Below are positions 30,612-41,614 of a stretch of 64,000 bases of DNA, piece by piece (within the stretch, counting starts at the first letter, position 1; every line of letters begins with the position of its first letter). Under the pieces are notes generated by a model. It did not search any database. It was not told the origin of the DNA and saw only the letters and a program-made list of their open reading frames with translations. The DNA comes from Gracilaria vermiculophylla (lineage: Eukaryota; Rhodophyta; Florideophyceae; Gracilariales; Gracilariaceae). Location of the stretch: the NCBI GenBank assembly GCA_019155205.2, contig JAHNZQ020003149.1:852634-916633 (forward strand). Direction: 5' to 3'. Both the position numbers and the translations under genes were made by a program.

Positions 30612-31616
30612 ATGCTTCGCTCTCGTCGACAGCGCGCCAAGTACAACACACGTCTCCTGGTACGCCGTTCCGTTGCGGCCGTCGTTGCTTGCTTCATTCT
30701 TTACACATTCGCCGGGCCGCAACACCAGCCTCGAACGTATTCATGTGGCGAACGCGTGCCCATGGAAGAAGTGCTTCGTGGCATTCGTCGCTTACAAGCA
30801 AGTGCACACCCTGAAAACGAGCCACTTGTTTTGCTCAACGAAGTTGATCAGCGTAGGAAGGACCATGTCCGTTCACTGCCGCCATTCATCCCTTACTCAC
30901 TTCAGTGGCACCCTACAGACTTGCTCTCTGGTCCAATGCTATTCCAGCGAAAGTTCTTGACTTCTTCCGTCGTTGACCAGCTCGTGGTGTTGGTGGACCA
31001 CAACGACAGAGCAAACGGTGTGTACTGTTCAGTTGGCGGTCCTTGGGACAACACAATACGCGACCATCTCTCTGAAAAGTACACGTTACGGCCTCTTTCT
31101 CAGTTTTCCATACGCGATCGCGAGAGGCTTTTGTACAGTCCCAACGTGTACCGCTTCTTATTCGTTCAGCATCCGTTAACCAGGCTACACATCATGTACC
31201 GAAATGCAACAAAGGCCGGACTTGATTCCCACGCTTACAGATCGTTCGTTTCCACAGTGAGAGGAATTCCTCTTGGGGAGGGCGAGAGAGTCATGCAATT
31301 GCTTACCCCACGCTTCTTCATCACCTTTCTCTCACGCTTGCCTACCCTACCAGTCGACTTCGCCTCGCAATCGCAATTCTGTGCGTTCTCTACCATCAAG
31401 TACCATTTGGCAGGCCACATCGAATCATTTGCGAGCAACATTGCCCAATTGAACAGGAGGCTGTCCCTCGGTGGTGGAACCTTCTCTGAGCCCAGCTTGC
31501 TTGACAAGAAGTCTTTTGAAAAAGAATGGGCTGACAAACGGCTTCGTTCCCACATTGCTAAGCTCTACGCCGATGATTTTCGAAACTTTGAGTATGAAGT
31601 GTCGGTACCGCTGTAG
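30612..31616 (+). CDS. Golgi carbohydrate sulfotransferase (HNK-1/CHST8-14 type, Sulfotransfer_2)
   Basis: 334 residues from ATG 30612 (MLRSRRQRAKYNTRLLVRR). A basic cytosolic tail is followed by one hydrophobic segment (SVAAVVACFILYTFAG, about 20-35), a type II signal anchor. The lumenal part contains FLFVQHPLTRLHIMYRNA, the 3'-phosphate-binding motif of this family, with His in place of the common Arg before HP. It ends with LYADDFRNFEYE, matching the family's final YxxDFxxF motif. The 5'-phosphosulfate loop near FLTSSVVDQL is poorly preserved. The family sulfates galactose or N-acetylhexosamine residues of glycans in the Golgi; in red algae, sulfated galactans are the plausible product. 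The stop is 17 bp from the end of the EF-G2 gene. Confidence 0.82.
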   Translation: MLRSRRQRAKYNTRLLVRRSVAAVVACFILYTFAGPQHQPRTYSCGERVPMEEVLRGIRRLQASAHPENEPLVLLNEVDQRRKDHVRSLPPFIPYSLQWHPTDLLSGPMLFQRKFLTSSVVDQLVVLVDHNDRANGVYCSVGGPWDNTIRDHLSEKYTLRPLSQFSIRDRERLLYSPNVYRFLFVQHPLTRLHIMYRNATKAGLDSHAYRSFVSTVRGIPLGEGERVMQLLTPRFFITFLSRLPTLPVDFASQSQFCAFSTIKYHLAGHIESFASNIAQLNRRLSLGGGTFSEPSLLDKKSFEKEWADKRLRSHIAKLYADDFRNFEYEVSVPL

Positions 31617-31633
31617 ATGAACATTTGTGTAGT

Positions 31634-33931
31634 TCACACTCCGCTCCATTGCTCTACAACCCGTCGTTTGGTTGAGTCGTCCACGGCTCTGTACGAAGAA
31701 AATTCCATGTTCATGTCTCCTCTTCCCTTCGTGAGTGATCGCATTTTGCTTGCCCAGCCTACAAGGCCTTCAAGAGGAACGCTTGCGCGAATCATACACA
31801 GTTCTCTTGCGTGCTTTGTTTTCTCGTTGTGCACCATCCGCTCAACAACTTCGATGAGACCTCTCCGTCTCACAGGATGTGATAATTCCGAGATAATGTC
31901 TCCAGCATGTTCTTCTGGTACGTTCAGCTCCACTAGCATTATAGGTTCGAGCAAGGTTGGAGAGCAATCAGAAAGCAGGTTGTGTAGAGCCTTACCTGCA
32001 CAAGCGCGGAGAGCAACTGGATCAACTTGAGGCACATTATTATCACCTTTTGTTACGTGCACTCGGACATTTGTCACAGGGTTGCCAACCAAAACGCCTC
32101 GCCCTAGCGCGGCCTCCAGTCCTTGTCGAACGGCCTCATCCTCCTCATTGGAAGAAAAGCCGTCAACCACAATGTCATTCTGGTACTGGTCGTCTTCCAA
32201 GGGTTCTACGGAAATGTCAACGCACGCGTATAGTTGCTGGCTGCCAATGACAGTATCGTACACCTCCGTCTTGCGCGCAGAAGCTGTAATGCTTTCGCGA
32301 TATGCAACCCTAGGCTTGGATACGTGAAGCGGGAACTGCAGAGTGCGTCTCATTCGTTCCACTGTTACTTCTAGATGTAATTCTCCCATACCGGACAGGA
32401 GGATTTCACCTGTCTCATCATCCATTCTGGATTCCAAAGACGCATCAGCATCAACGACTCGAAGCAATTCTTGCTCAAGTTCTTTTTCCTGAGAGCTGGT
32501 CTCTGCCGAAAGAGCAACGGTAAATACAGCCGGGGGAGGTCGTATGGTATCCATTACCACGTGGGATGATTTTGGGCTGTGCTTTAACACAACGGTATCA
32601 CCGGTTTGAGTGTGCCGCAAGCCAGCCTAAGATACAGGACACAATTCATTTGTAGTTAGTATGAGGTTGGAGATTAAGCGCATTACGCCATGCTGCGAAA
32701 GAAAACTTACAGCCGCAAATATATCACCGGTGGCGACGTTATCGATCTCAACATATCTGTCGGCTATGACCCGAAGCAGTTTGGTGGGCGTCTCTGCCTG
32801 TCCTTGGGTAGTGTTGAGCATGGGCTTCTTTCCGTCCGGAAGAGATCCTGTGATTGCGCGGAGATGTACAAGTCGCCCGCGATGTCTATCATACGTAACC
32901 TTAAAAGCGTAGGCTACAAACGGAGCGTCACTGGCTATACGTAGACTGACTGGGTGTTTCTTGTCAGCCGAATGCGCCTCTACAGAGGCGCGTTGAGTCG
33001 GAGCAGGTAGATAGTCAACCACGGCGTCCATAAGCTGTTCGACGCCGATGCGATTAAGTGAAGATCCGCACAGAACGGGAACCAGCTTGTTAGACATACA
33101 GGCATCACGAATTGCCGCTTGCATGTGCTGCCTGGTTATCGGTTGACCATCGAGGTACAAACTCATGATGTGATCATCAACGTCAGCAACAGTTTCAAGC
33201 AAAATATCAGCAGCTTTACGAATATCAGCCTGATAGGCATCGGGAACAGAGAGGGTTTGTTGCAGCTGTTCGTTTTGACGGTCCGGAAACGTTTGCAACA
33301 GATCAAAACTTGCGGTGAAAACACCATGAGAGAAAATTGGTAGATGCACAATCGCTGGGGATGTATGGAAGGATTGTCGCAGATTTCGAACGACAGCATA
33401 TAGATCGGCGGCATCGCGATCCATCTTATTGACAAATACAATGCGCGGAAGACGGTTGGTATCAGCTTGTCGCCACACAGTTTCCGTTTGCGGTTGCACA
33501 GCCGCCACCGCATCGAGAAGGACAAGCACTGAGTCAATGGCTCTGAGACAAGTCTCAACTTCGTAGGTGAAATCAAGATGGCCTGGAGAATCGACGATGA
33601 AAAAACGATGGTCTCTCCACGGCAGACATGTGGAAGCAGCCGATATAGTAATACCACGCTGACGTTCTTGCGGAAGGTAATCCATGCTTGTATCACCCGC
33701 ATCTACATTTCCCATACGACGCACAGCGCCCGCATGGTACAGCATGGCTTCAGAAGTGGTTGTCTTGCCTGAGTTTATATGGGCAATGACGCCAAACACA
33801 CGTGAGCGAGAGGCGGGGGCGACCGGCTGATTAGGCGCATAGTGCGCGAATCGCTGCAAATGTCGACGAATAAGCGAACGATCACAAGGGGCAAGGCGTG
33901 AACGAAGGAAGACGTTCATGGGGAGCGCCAT
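31634..33931 (-). CDS. Mitochondrial elongation factor G2 / ribosome-recycling GTPase (one intron)
   Basis: Exon 1 is 33931-32711 and exon 2 is 32626-31634, joined across an 84-bp GT-AG intron to give 737 residues. The join restores the domain II motif running into TGDT. The first 40 residues are Arg-rich with no acidic run, like a mitochondrial presequence. GTPase motifs are AHINSGKTTT (P-loop), RQRGITI, DSPGHLDF, NKMD and GSSLNRIG. Two are unusual: Asn for the Asp of AHIDAGKT, and DSPGHL for DTPGHV. GDTSMDYLPQER supports the EF-G2 subgroup, which acts with mitochondrial RRF to split ribosomes. Domains III-V follow, including GMGELHLEV and the C-terminal S-x-T-xGRG pattern. Confidence 0.9.
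32627..32710 (-). other. Intron of the EF-G2 gene (84 bp)
   Basis: Donor GTAAGT and acceptor TATCTTAG on the minus strand, with ACTAAC about 35-40 bases before the acceptor. Removing it keeps the frame (407 codons before, 331 after including the stop). Confidence 0.85.
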
Positions 33932-34463
33932 GGACGGGTCTGAGCAACCATCATTGAGCTACCCACGCCAGAATCTTCTCTAAATACGATGCAGAATTCT
34001 CTATCTTAGTCTAGAAAGCTTATTCCAAAAACTTTAATAATTAATTTTCATTTACAGTTCACGCAAACTCACCTCAAAGACCTCAAAAGTGGGAGGAATA
34101 GGTACTTTTATCCTGTAAAAAAAAGTGCTGTGCAAAAATAGAAGACCACCCCCAAAAAACTTCTTGTGGTCAACAAGGTTCCTTTTTTTCAAGCGACTGC
34201 ACAGCACAATTCTAAATAAAACCGAAGCCCTGAAACACACGTCACATTCCTGATGAAAATCTATATAGCAGTTCAAGAATAATATTGCAAAATGTAGCTG
34301 TTCAAAGAAATAGGTCCACCTTCGGTAAACAATTAGAGCAAGTCTACCAGTGCTCTCAGATATAGACATGCATCTTGCAAATAACACTCCATTTAGCACC
34401 CCAAAAAATGCGCAAGTCTATCAGTCTACCAAACGAGTGCTATATATCGTGCATGCACGACTC
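33932..34463. other. AT-rich spacer left of the copia element
   Basis: No gene is seen. This may be part of the older PIF/Harbinger element's flank, because the copia element separates it from 41.13 kb. The hairpin AGAGCA...TGCTCT lies near 34333-34354. Confidence 0.4.
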
Positions 34464-35961
34464 TTTTACAGGTTTGTAAATCAGCTTATCGCTTATCTTT
34501 ACTCACAAGACAACCATAATGGTTCTTATATAATCTTCGAGGGACGCAGTGCAAACAAAATATCTTCTAGATATCATCAGCGCACATGACAGGTCAATCT
34601 ACTGAGATAAAGTCTGTTTCAAAAGTATAAGACACCTGGCATTTTGATGCAAATCATCGTTTTTAGTACTGTAGTGCTACCAAAATTAGGTTTCAGTTAA
34701 AAAACCGTTTCAAAATCAAAGGACATTTCCCTTTCAACCTTCATTTTGCCTTCTTCAGTAGATGATTTTCGCTTTTGAGTACCAAATGATACTAATTCAA
34801 CGCTTTTGCATCGCGTTTTTCTAGCGTCCCATATTTAAAATATTCATAGTTTTCGCGCTATTTCCAATTCTTTTCTTTTAATCAAAACCTGTTCAGAATG
34901 GCCTGTAATGGCCATAAATCATTCTAACGAGTACAAATTATTCGTTTTCAAGAGGGTTGAATTAAATCTAATGCCTGAGTAACTGCGTGGCATTAGTCGA
35001 TAGCAAGCAAAGAACGTTTTTCATTGCTATAGACTACTAAACGACGGCGCTATCTTGGTCAAACCCCAGTTTACATTTCTGATAAGATATGTAAACTTTT
35101 ATAAAACGTTGTGTTAAAGCATTTAAAATCCTTCTTAAGTCTGTAATGCTTACTGAAAAGGCTATATATGTAGTTGTCATCATCTACAATGAATTACATA
35201 GCATAATATGAGTTCTAATAAAACTTATCATTGTTTAATTTTTATTTGATGTTTGTTGCTTATAATAACAATATGTAAAACACTTTTTTTCATCTTCATC
35301 AAAGTTTTACTCATTTTCAAATGCATTCTTTTTGCAGCTGACTTTTTTTCAGTGCTCATTGCTTACTGTGGCACCATTATTTGTTTATTTGCAGCTTTCA
35401 AAAGGAAACGATGTTCAGTTTTATAGACCGCAAGAACTTTGAAACGTTTTTCATTACCTTTCTGTTCATTTTTTGAAAAATGATTCGTTCTTTTCATGGG
35501 TTTTGAGTGCAAAACACATTTTCAAGACAATGGTTTTGCAAAACGTCATACTCATCGTTTTAGCTGAGCAGTATTAAGCTATCAATAAAACTTTATGTTT
35601 ATAGTACAGTAAATATTGATTTAACCGGTATAAGAATGAGAACAGTGGCCTAGATCTAAAGTATTATTTCAAATATTGTGCTGCAAGCTTTTACTTTATA
35701 AGATCTTATGCCTTTTTGAGGAAAGAAAGCAACATGATGCGGAAATAATCACGCGCGAGTTGGAAATGTCCTATACTTTTGAAACGCGTTTTTGAGAGTT
35801 TTAACGAAGGCGGGTGGCTTCAGTAGTCTAACGTCCATATTTTGGCGCGCTTTTGCACTGTCCTATACTTTTGAAACGCACTGTACCTGTAAACAGAATG
35901 TATAGAATGTAAATAAGCATGTAAACAATTCACTCATGCAAACAATTCACTATTAACATCA
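34464..35961 (-). repeat. 3' LTR of the copia element, split by a DNA transposon
   Basis: Segments 34464-34609 (146 bp) and 35886-35961 (76 bp) together equal the 222 bp of the other LTR and match it closely. The interruption is the Tc1/mariner-like element. Confidence 0.9.
34610..35883. mobile_element. Tc1/mariner-like non-autonomous element, TA target duplication, IR/DR ends
   Basis: Flanked by TA at 34608-34609 and 35884-35885. The ends AAGTCTGTTTCAAAAGTATA (left) and CAGTGCGTTTCAAAAGTATA (right, read inward) match at 21 of 25 terminal positions. Each end has an outer and an inner copy of the GTTTCAAAA...GGACA motif. Left copies start at 34616 and 34707; right copies lie at 35767-35785 and 35859-35877. 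The spacing is 91-92 bp on both sides. The 1,274-bp AT-rich body has no transposase-like frame, so it is non-autonomous or fully decayed. Confidence 0.88.
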
Positions 35962-35975
35962 CTTCCTCTCACTCT
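35962..35975 (-). other. Copia polypurine tract
   Basis: AGAGTGAGAGGAAG on the minus strand, immediately before the TGATGTT start of the 3' LTR. Confidence 0.75.
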
Positions 35976-38900
35976 AGACAGTCTCTTTCATGTCAAAACC
36001 CATACCACGGCAATATTTATTGTGAGTGGCAGCATCAACTGGGTTCGGTAATATATCTGCAGTCATGACATGTGTCTCAACGTATTCCAAACAAACATCT
36101 TCTCATTTCACATGGTCACGAAGAAAATGGTACCAAATATCTATGTGCTTCGTACGTTCACTGCACACAGTGTCGTTCGTTAGACGGATTGTTCCTTGAT
36201 TATCACAACCAATTACCATACCTTTCTCGGCCCAAAGTCCAAGTTCAATCATAAGTGAACGGAGCCAAAGAGCTTCTCGTACTGCATTAGAGACGGAGAT
36301 ATATTCAGCTTCAACTGTAGACTGTGCCACAAGATATTGCTTCTTCGGCCGCCAGCAAACAGCCGCACCAGAGTTGATAAACACGAAACCTGCAGTTGAC
36401 TTACGGTCGGTGGTATCACCTGCAAAATCAGAATCAGAAAACCCTTTCATACTGTCAACACGTTGGACAAACATCAATCCTACATCTTTGGTGCCCTTCA
36501 GATATCTCAAAACCCGTTTCGCAGCCCTCCAATGTTTTTTACCAAAGGTATCCATGAAGCGGCTTAGATAGCTGACAGAGAATGCAATATCTGGTCGACA
36601 AGTGTTCGAGAGGTATATCAGAGCGCCAACAAGTTCCTTGTACGGAAGGCCTCTTACTTCTTCATCCCGCACTCTATCCAACGCATATTGTAAGATCATG
36701 GGAGTCTTCACCAGTGCACAAGATTGCATGCCAAATGTGGTGCAACCGCGACAGCGGCGGAGACACCCAAGGTGTTCGAACCCTGCTCCCAGTGATGGGT
36801 AGCACGGCGGAAGAGCCCTCCCAAATAGTCGGCGCGAGCCGGGTGTAACTCCGGGCGACCACTACCTGACGTTACAGTCGGAGGTGTTGTGGCGAATCGG
36901 TCCAGCGATGTTGGCGGTAAAATCACGAGAATCCACGTAATATGGTAGTTTCCGTATCACGGTCGACAGCAAAAACAACAAAAACGAGCCGCGCAGCAGA
37001 GCACTGACTCGTGACACGAGAAACAAGATCCCACAAATAGGGGCGACAACCTGCCGAGCAGGACAAAAAATAATAACCGTGCGACGGGGAAAAGGCAAGC
37101 AAAACAACAAAGTAAATAGGTGAAAAGCCGTAGCTACGGCGATAGTATTCCTCAGTGTTAGAGGCCGGGTATCACTCCGTGTCAAACGGTGGAAGAGCCC
37201 AATGTGGGTCTGAAGCCGCGCGTTGAGCGGTCGGTACTAGAGCCGAAGTCCTCCTTGTCGGAGGTTTTTTTGCCGCACAGTAGCGGTCGCTACTGCCGGT
37301 TATAAGCGCTCTACGCCACACTAAAAAATAGTAAAATATCTAGATATTGCCAGCATTGCTGGAGCAGCCTCCACGTGTGTGGCCGCCACCGTGTTGCCAC
37401 GGCGCATCGACAAGCCGCCAATTGCGGTACACTTGGGTGGCACAGTGCGCCCTTTGTACACGAACCCAAACAACGGGACGAAATCCACACGTGGCCTTGT
37501 ACAGGACGGAGATAGCGGCCGGAAACCGGAAAAGTCCCATAAGGGAGTTCAAAGCCGGATCCCGGAGAGGAGCGCTTGCTCTACACCAAACTGATCCAAA
37601 AGGTGAGCGATCATGCTCGCATTATGAACCTTCAATGTGCCATCTGTACCGCGTACTAAAGTCATCCCAAGGAACTTAGCGTCATCCTTCTCGACACGAA
37701 GATCTACATATCTCTTTAAGAACGATATGACCTCCGCCAAAATCTTTGAACTCTGAGAGGCAACGAGAATATCATCCACATAGATGACCAGTACTGCCAA
37801 AGAGGAATTGGTTTCCAAAAAGTATAGAGCTGGATCTCCTTGAGAGCAATTGAAGCCAAATTTGAGTAGGATAGGGTGAATGAAGTTCCGAAACGCTCTT
37901 GGTGCCTGTTTCAAGCCGTATATGGCGCGTTTGAACTTCCGCACTTGACCTTCACTTCCTTGGACCTCAAAGCCTGGAAACTGTTTCATGTAGACCTCTT
38001 CATCTAACTTACCATACAAAAACGCAGCTTTGATGTCTAGACGAGTGAATTCCATCCCTTGGTCAACAATGATCGAAAATACAAGCCTCACAGTAGCATA
38101 CTTCACGACGGGAGAAAATATTTCGCCGTAATCAATCCCAAATCTCTGCATGAACCCCTTAGCCACTATTCGGGCTCTGTGCCTCGTAACCACACCACAA
38201 GAGTTGCGCTTACCTCCGAAGACCCAACGGCAGTCAATCGGAACGACATGCGGCGGACAGGTGACCAATTCGATGACATCTCTCTCTCGTAGATTATTCA
38301 CTTCATGCGCCATTGCCAACCACCATTACTCTCTCTCAGGTGACTGCATAGCCTTCTCAAACGATTATGGGAGATTGTTATCTGTAATTCCTAACAGGCA
38401 GTTTGCAATGAAACTCTCAGGTGAATAGCGAAAGGGTGCAGAACGCTGACGAGAAGACCTTCTAAGAGAGGGTTCAACAAGAACATTATATTCAATTGGA
38501 TTGCTTTCTTCGCCTTCAGGTCCATTAGATCCTTCTCCCAAATCTCCTTCAGTAAAAGGAACATCCATATCGATCTCTTCCGTTCCATATTCCAAATCAT
38601 CAAAAAGGGAGTCCAATTCCAAAGACTCCTGGGCGTCTTCGTTTCCATTCTCAGTCTTCTAACTAAAACTTCGTTCATCAAACTTCACATCACGAGAGAT
38701 AACAAAACTTCCTGACTCGGGGTAAAAGACTTTATAAGAATTACCCCTCTCAAAACCAACCAGGACCCCTTTTCTCGCTGTGGCCGCAAACTTACCACTC
38801 CTGAGCTTCTTAGAAATATGAATGTATGCCGTGCATCCAAATAGCCTACTGTGGGACATCTTCGGTTCCATATTGCGAACTTCTTCGAAGAGGGTTTTGC

Positions 38901-40878
38901 CAGTCGTCACAGCACTAGAAAACGTTCGGTTCCTCAAGACGTTAGCAGTGGATACAGCTTCTGCCCACAATCGCTCTCTACGAATTCCTTCGGGCAGCTT
39001 ATACAACATTGCCCTGGCAGCGTTGTTTAGGGTTCTATTCAACCGATCAGCTTTCCCGTTCGACTCCGGGCTGAACGGAGCGGCTGGCTCAGAAAGTATG
39101 CCTCTTTGCTTCAGCCAATTCTGCAACTCGTGAGATAGATACTCCTTGGCATTGTCCATACGAATTGCCCTGACTGGCTTCTGGCATAATGCTTCAAACT
39201 CCACATTTATTTCTCTAACAGAGGCCTGTACTTCTGAGCGACGATTCATGCATTGAACAAGAGAGTATGCACTGAACTCATCGTACAAAGTTACATAATA
39301 GTTTGCTCCACGAAAACATGGGCATATCCCTGGACCTACAACATCTGAGTGTACGAGTTCATCAGGTTCTTTGCATCGATCACGATTCACTCTAGGTCTT
39401 ACGTCACGAACTGATTTCGGCATTTGGCATGATTCACAAGTTTTCCAGTCACAAATCTTTGTGAGGGCAACACCATCAACCAAGGGAACAGTTGCTCTCA
39501 AATGGGCTGCGCAAATGTGACCAAGACGATAATGCCATAGTGTCCTTCTCTCAGATACGGATGCCGTGATCAGTGCTTTGTTGGGATTGAGGCCAAGACT
39601 CGGACGCATAACCACTTCATAAAGCCCATGCTCGTGATTTCCGATCGCTACAAGAACAGTCTCCTTAGATTTCGGATCGCACCCATTACAAAGTCTTCGG
39701 CCTCCTTCATCCGTCACAAGTAGAACGTTGTAACCTTTTCTCTGTAGGGAAATGACTGAAAGTAGATTAAATCTGAGGTTCGGCACAAGTTGTACCTCCG
39801 TAAGGTTTAGATGCATTGGTTTGTCAGTTACAATTGCAATGCACGGAACAGTCCCTTTCCCCTTAACATCTAGCTTCGTTCCATCTCCGATTTCCAAGTG
39901 AACTTTCAAGGACGGGACCACACCAAAGATAAATGCATCTGATTTTATACACATATGCTCGGTAGCACCGGAGTCAACGAACCACTTTCCGAAAGATCCA
40001 GTGATACCAGCAACAAGAGCCCTTGCAACATGTAAGGCACTATTCAGCGCCCCCAGCGTCCTTGTTTTCTGAACTCTCATTAGCACGATGTTTAGGACGG
40101 TACTTAGGGCTCTCTGTGTTGTCATAGCAGTCAGCCTTCTTGTGCGTAAACCTGCCGCAGTAGTGACACTTGATCTTCCCCTTCCTCGAAGAGCTACTTC
40201 TGACATTTAGTACTCTCGCGCCGTCCCCTGCAGACACATTCTTCTGAACAAACGCTTCCTTGGAAATCAGGAGAGCCACAGCATCCGGTAAAGTCTTTTC
40301 CATGCCTCGAATTACTTCTGCAGTTACCTGGAACTCCTCATGTAGCTCTCTAAGCGGCGCTCGAAGCTTTTTCGGATCATCAATAGAGTAACCAATTCCA
40401 GTGAGAGTCAACTCAAGCTCTGCAAACGAGCACGGTACTGCAGGACAGACTCGTCGGCAGACATCTTCATACTCTGATACTTATCCAGAAGAGCATCTTG
40501 GCTGGCCTGACTGATACTCTGGTACTGTGACTTCAAAGCCCTTCAAACCTCGGAGGGCTCCGTCATCTCCATGATAGGAGCAACACAAGAATCGTGTACC
40601 AAAAGAAGGATGGTAGACAAAGCTGTGTCTCTTCTACGGGCATACTTATCGTATCCAGGATCCTGCAGTCCGGGCTCTTTCTCAGTACCATTGACGATAA
40701 CCCACAGCCCTTTGCTCTCCAAAACAATTTCTAACTTCTTGGACCACATAAAGTAGTTCGACGCAGTGAGCAAAGGTAGACGAACCTTCTGAACATCAAT
40801 TCTTACGGACGACTCAGAATCACCTAAGAGGTTCATAGTAGAAGCTTGAGTAGCACAAACAAGACGAATATAACTCAA
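35974..40878 (-). pseudogene. Copia gag-pol, interrupted
   Basis: Gag starts in 40878-40543 (NYFMWSKKLEIVLESKGLW) and continues in 40411-40040, with a CCHC knuckle CHYCGRFTHKKADC. Protease FVDSGATEHMC and integrase lie in an intact 515-codon stretch, 40206-38659. The integrase has an HH-CC zinc site (HYRLGH...CESC) and the catalytic D, D, E in VHSDVVG, IRMDNAKEY and SPESNGK. In-frame stops at about 38659, 38365 and 38320 precede the RT (IYVDDILVA near 37.77 kb). The RT is split by the 850-bp solo LTR. RNase H follows (SDSDFAGD, SVSNAVREALW), and the frame ends at 35974 after one more stop. Confidence 0.9.
36736..37585. mobile_element. Solo LTR of a family B-like gypsy element in the copia RT gene
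   Basis: 850 bp, starting TGTGGTGCAACC and ending CTCTACA, flanked by CCAAA at 36731-36735 and 37586-37590. Its left end aligns with the left end of the family B LTR at 55541 (TGTAGTTCAACG, then GGCGG..ACACCC). Both also share AAAATATCTA near their right part. No internal region is present, so it is an LTR-LTR recombination product. Removing it and one CCAAA restores the copia frame across the junction. Confidence 0.9.
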
Positions 40879-40894
40879 AACAGTTGAACAGAGT

Positions 40895-40908
40895 CTGGGC
40901 CCATAACC
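40895..40908 (-). other. Copia primer-binding site (internal tRNA-iMet type)
   Basis: GGTTATGGGCCCAG directly follows the 5' LTR on the minus strand. It is complementary to an anticodon stem-loop containing CAU, the initiator-Met half-tRNA priming known for Drosophila copia. The identical 14-mer is found in the TRIM at 41569. Confidence 0.75.
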
Positions 40909-41130
40909 TTTTACAGGTTTGTAAATCAGCTTATCGTTTATCTTTACTCAAAAGACAACCAGAATGGTTCTTATACAGTCGTCGAGGGACGTGGTGCGAA
41001 CAAAATATCTTCTAGATATCATCAGCGCACATGACAGGTCAATCTAACGAGATACCTGTAAACGGAATGTATAGAATGTAAATAAGCATGTAAACAATTC
41101 ACTCATGCAAACAATTCACTATTAACATCA
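40909..41130 (-). repeat. 5' LTR of the copia element
   Basis: On the minus strand it starts TGATGTTAATAGTGAATTG and ends CCTGTAAAA; 222 bp. The end is not the usual CA, but the GACTC duplication fixes it. Confidence 0.9.
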
Positions 41131-41568
41131 GACTCCGAATACAAGCCCCCTCGACAGTTCAGCTCAATTGAGGTGTGCTCGATCGCTTCGACTCCACTTG
41201 ACCTTTTTTCGTCTACCTCGCAGTTAGAGCCCCTTTGAGTCATGTCTACCCAACGTAGCAACGTAACGCATCTATACATGCAAAATCGACCAGTGGTAGT
41301 TGCTGCAGCTCTAGGAGTAACTTTAGTTATTCACAAACGAACTTCATCAAAACGAAAACGTAGAACACCAGGTTCCAAAAATATTATCTTTGTACAGAGC
41401 ACTTGGACGACCGACTACCTTGGATCTGGCCCTATCCACTTTTTGCGTTCCTTAAAACGTCGTTTTCAAATTCCAAGAATTATGTTCTTTGTTGATAGTT
41501 CAAATGGTGAACTGTGCGCCCTGTGTCACAAGAGAGTATAGCGCAAATAGCTCATCTGTTTTCCAACA

Positions 41569-41582
41569 GGTTATGGGCCCAG
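41569..41582 (+). other. TRIM primer-binding site
   Basis: GGTTATGGGCCCAG adjoins the left repeat and is identical to the copia PBS at 40895-40908. Confidence 0.85.
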
Positions 41583-41597
41583 CTAAACGCTAGGACC

Positions 41598-41614
41598 CTG
41601 GGTTCAATTCCCAG
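41598..41614 (+). other. T-arm-like hairpin / B-box-like sequence inside the TRIM
   Basis: CTGGGTTCAATTCCCAG is a 5-bp stem with a 7-base TTCAATT loop, as in a tRNA T arm, and contains a pol III B-box-like GGTTCAATTCC. A full tRNA cannot be folded around it. Confidence 0.5.

Larger units (their letters stand above)
34464..41130 (-). mobile_element. Ty1/copia element with target duplication GACTC
   Basis: The element is bounded by GACTC at 34459-34463 and 41131-41135. Its LTRs are both 222 bp once an insertion in the left one is removed. Minus-strand order is 5' LTR, PBS, gag, protease, integrase, RT, RNase H, polypurine tract, 3' LTR. Integrase upstream of RT is diagnostic for copia. The reading frames are nearly complete but carry several stops and a frameshift. 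It hosts two later insertions: a Tc1/mariner-like element and a solo LTR. Confidence 0.93.
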
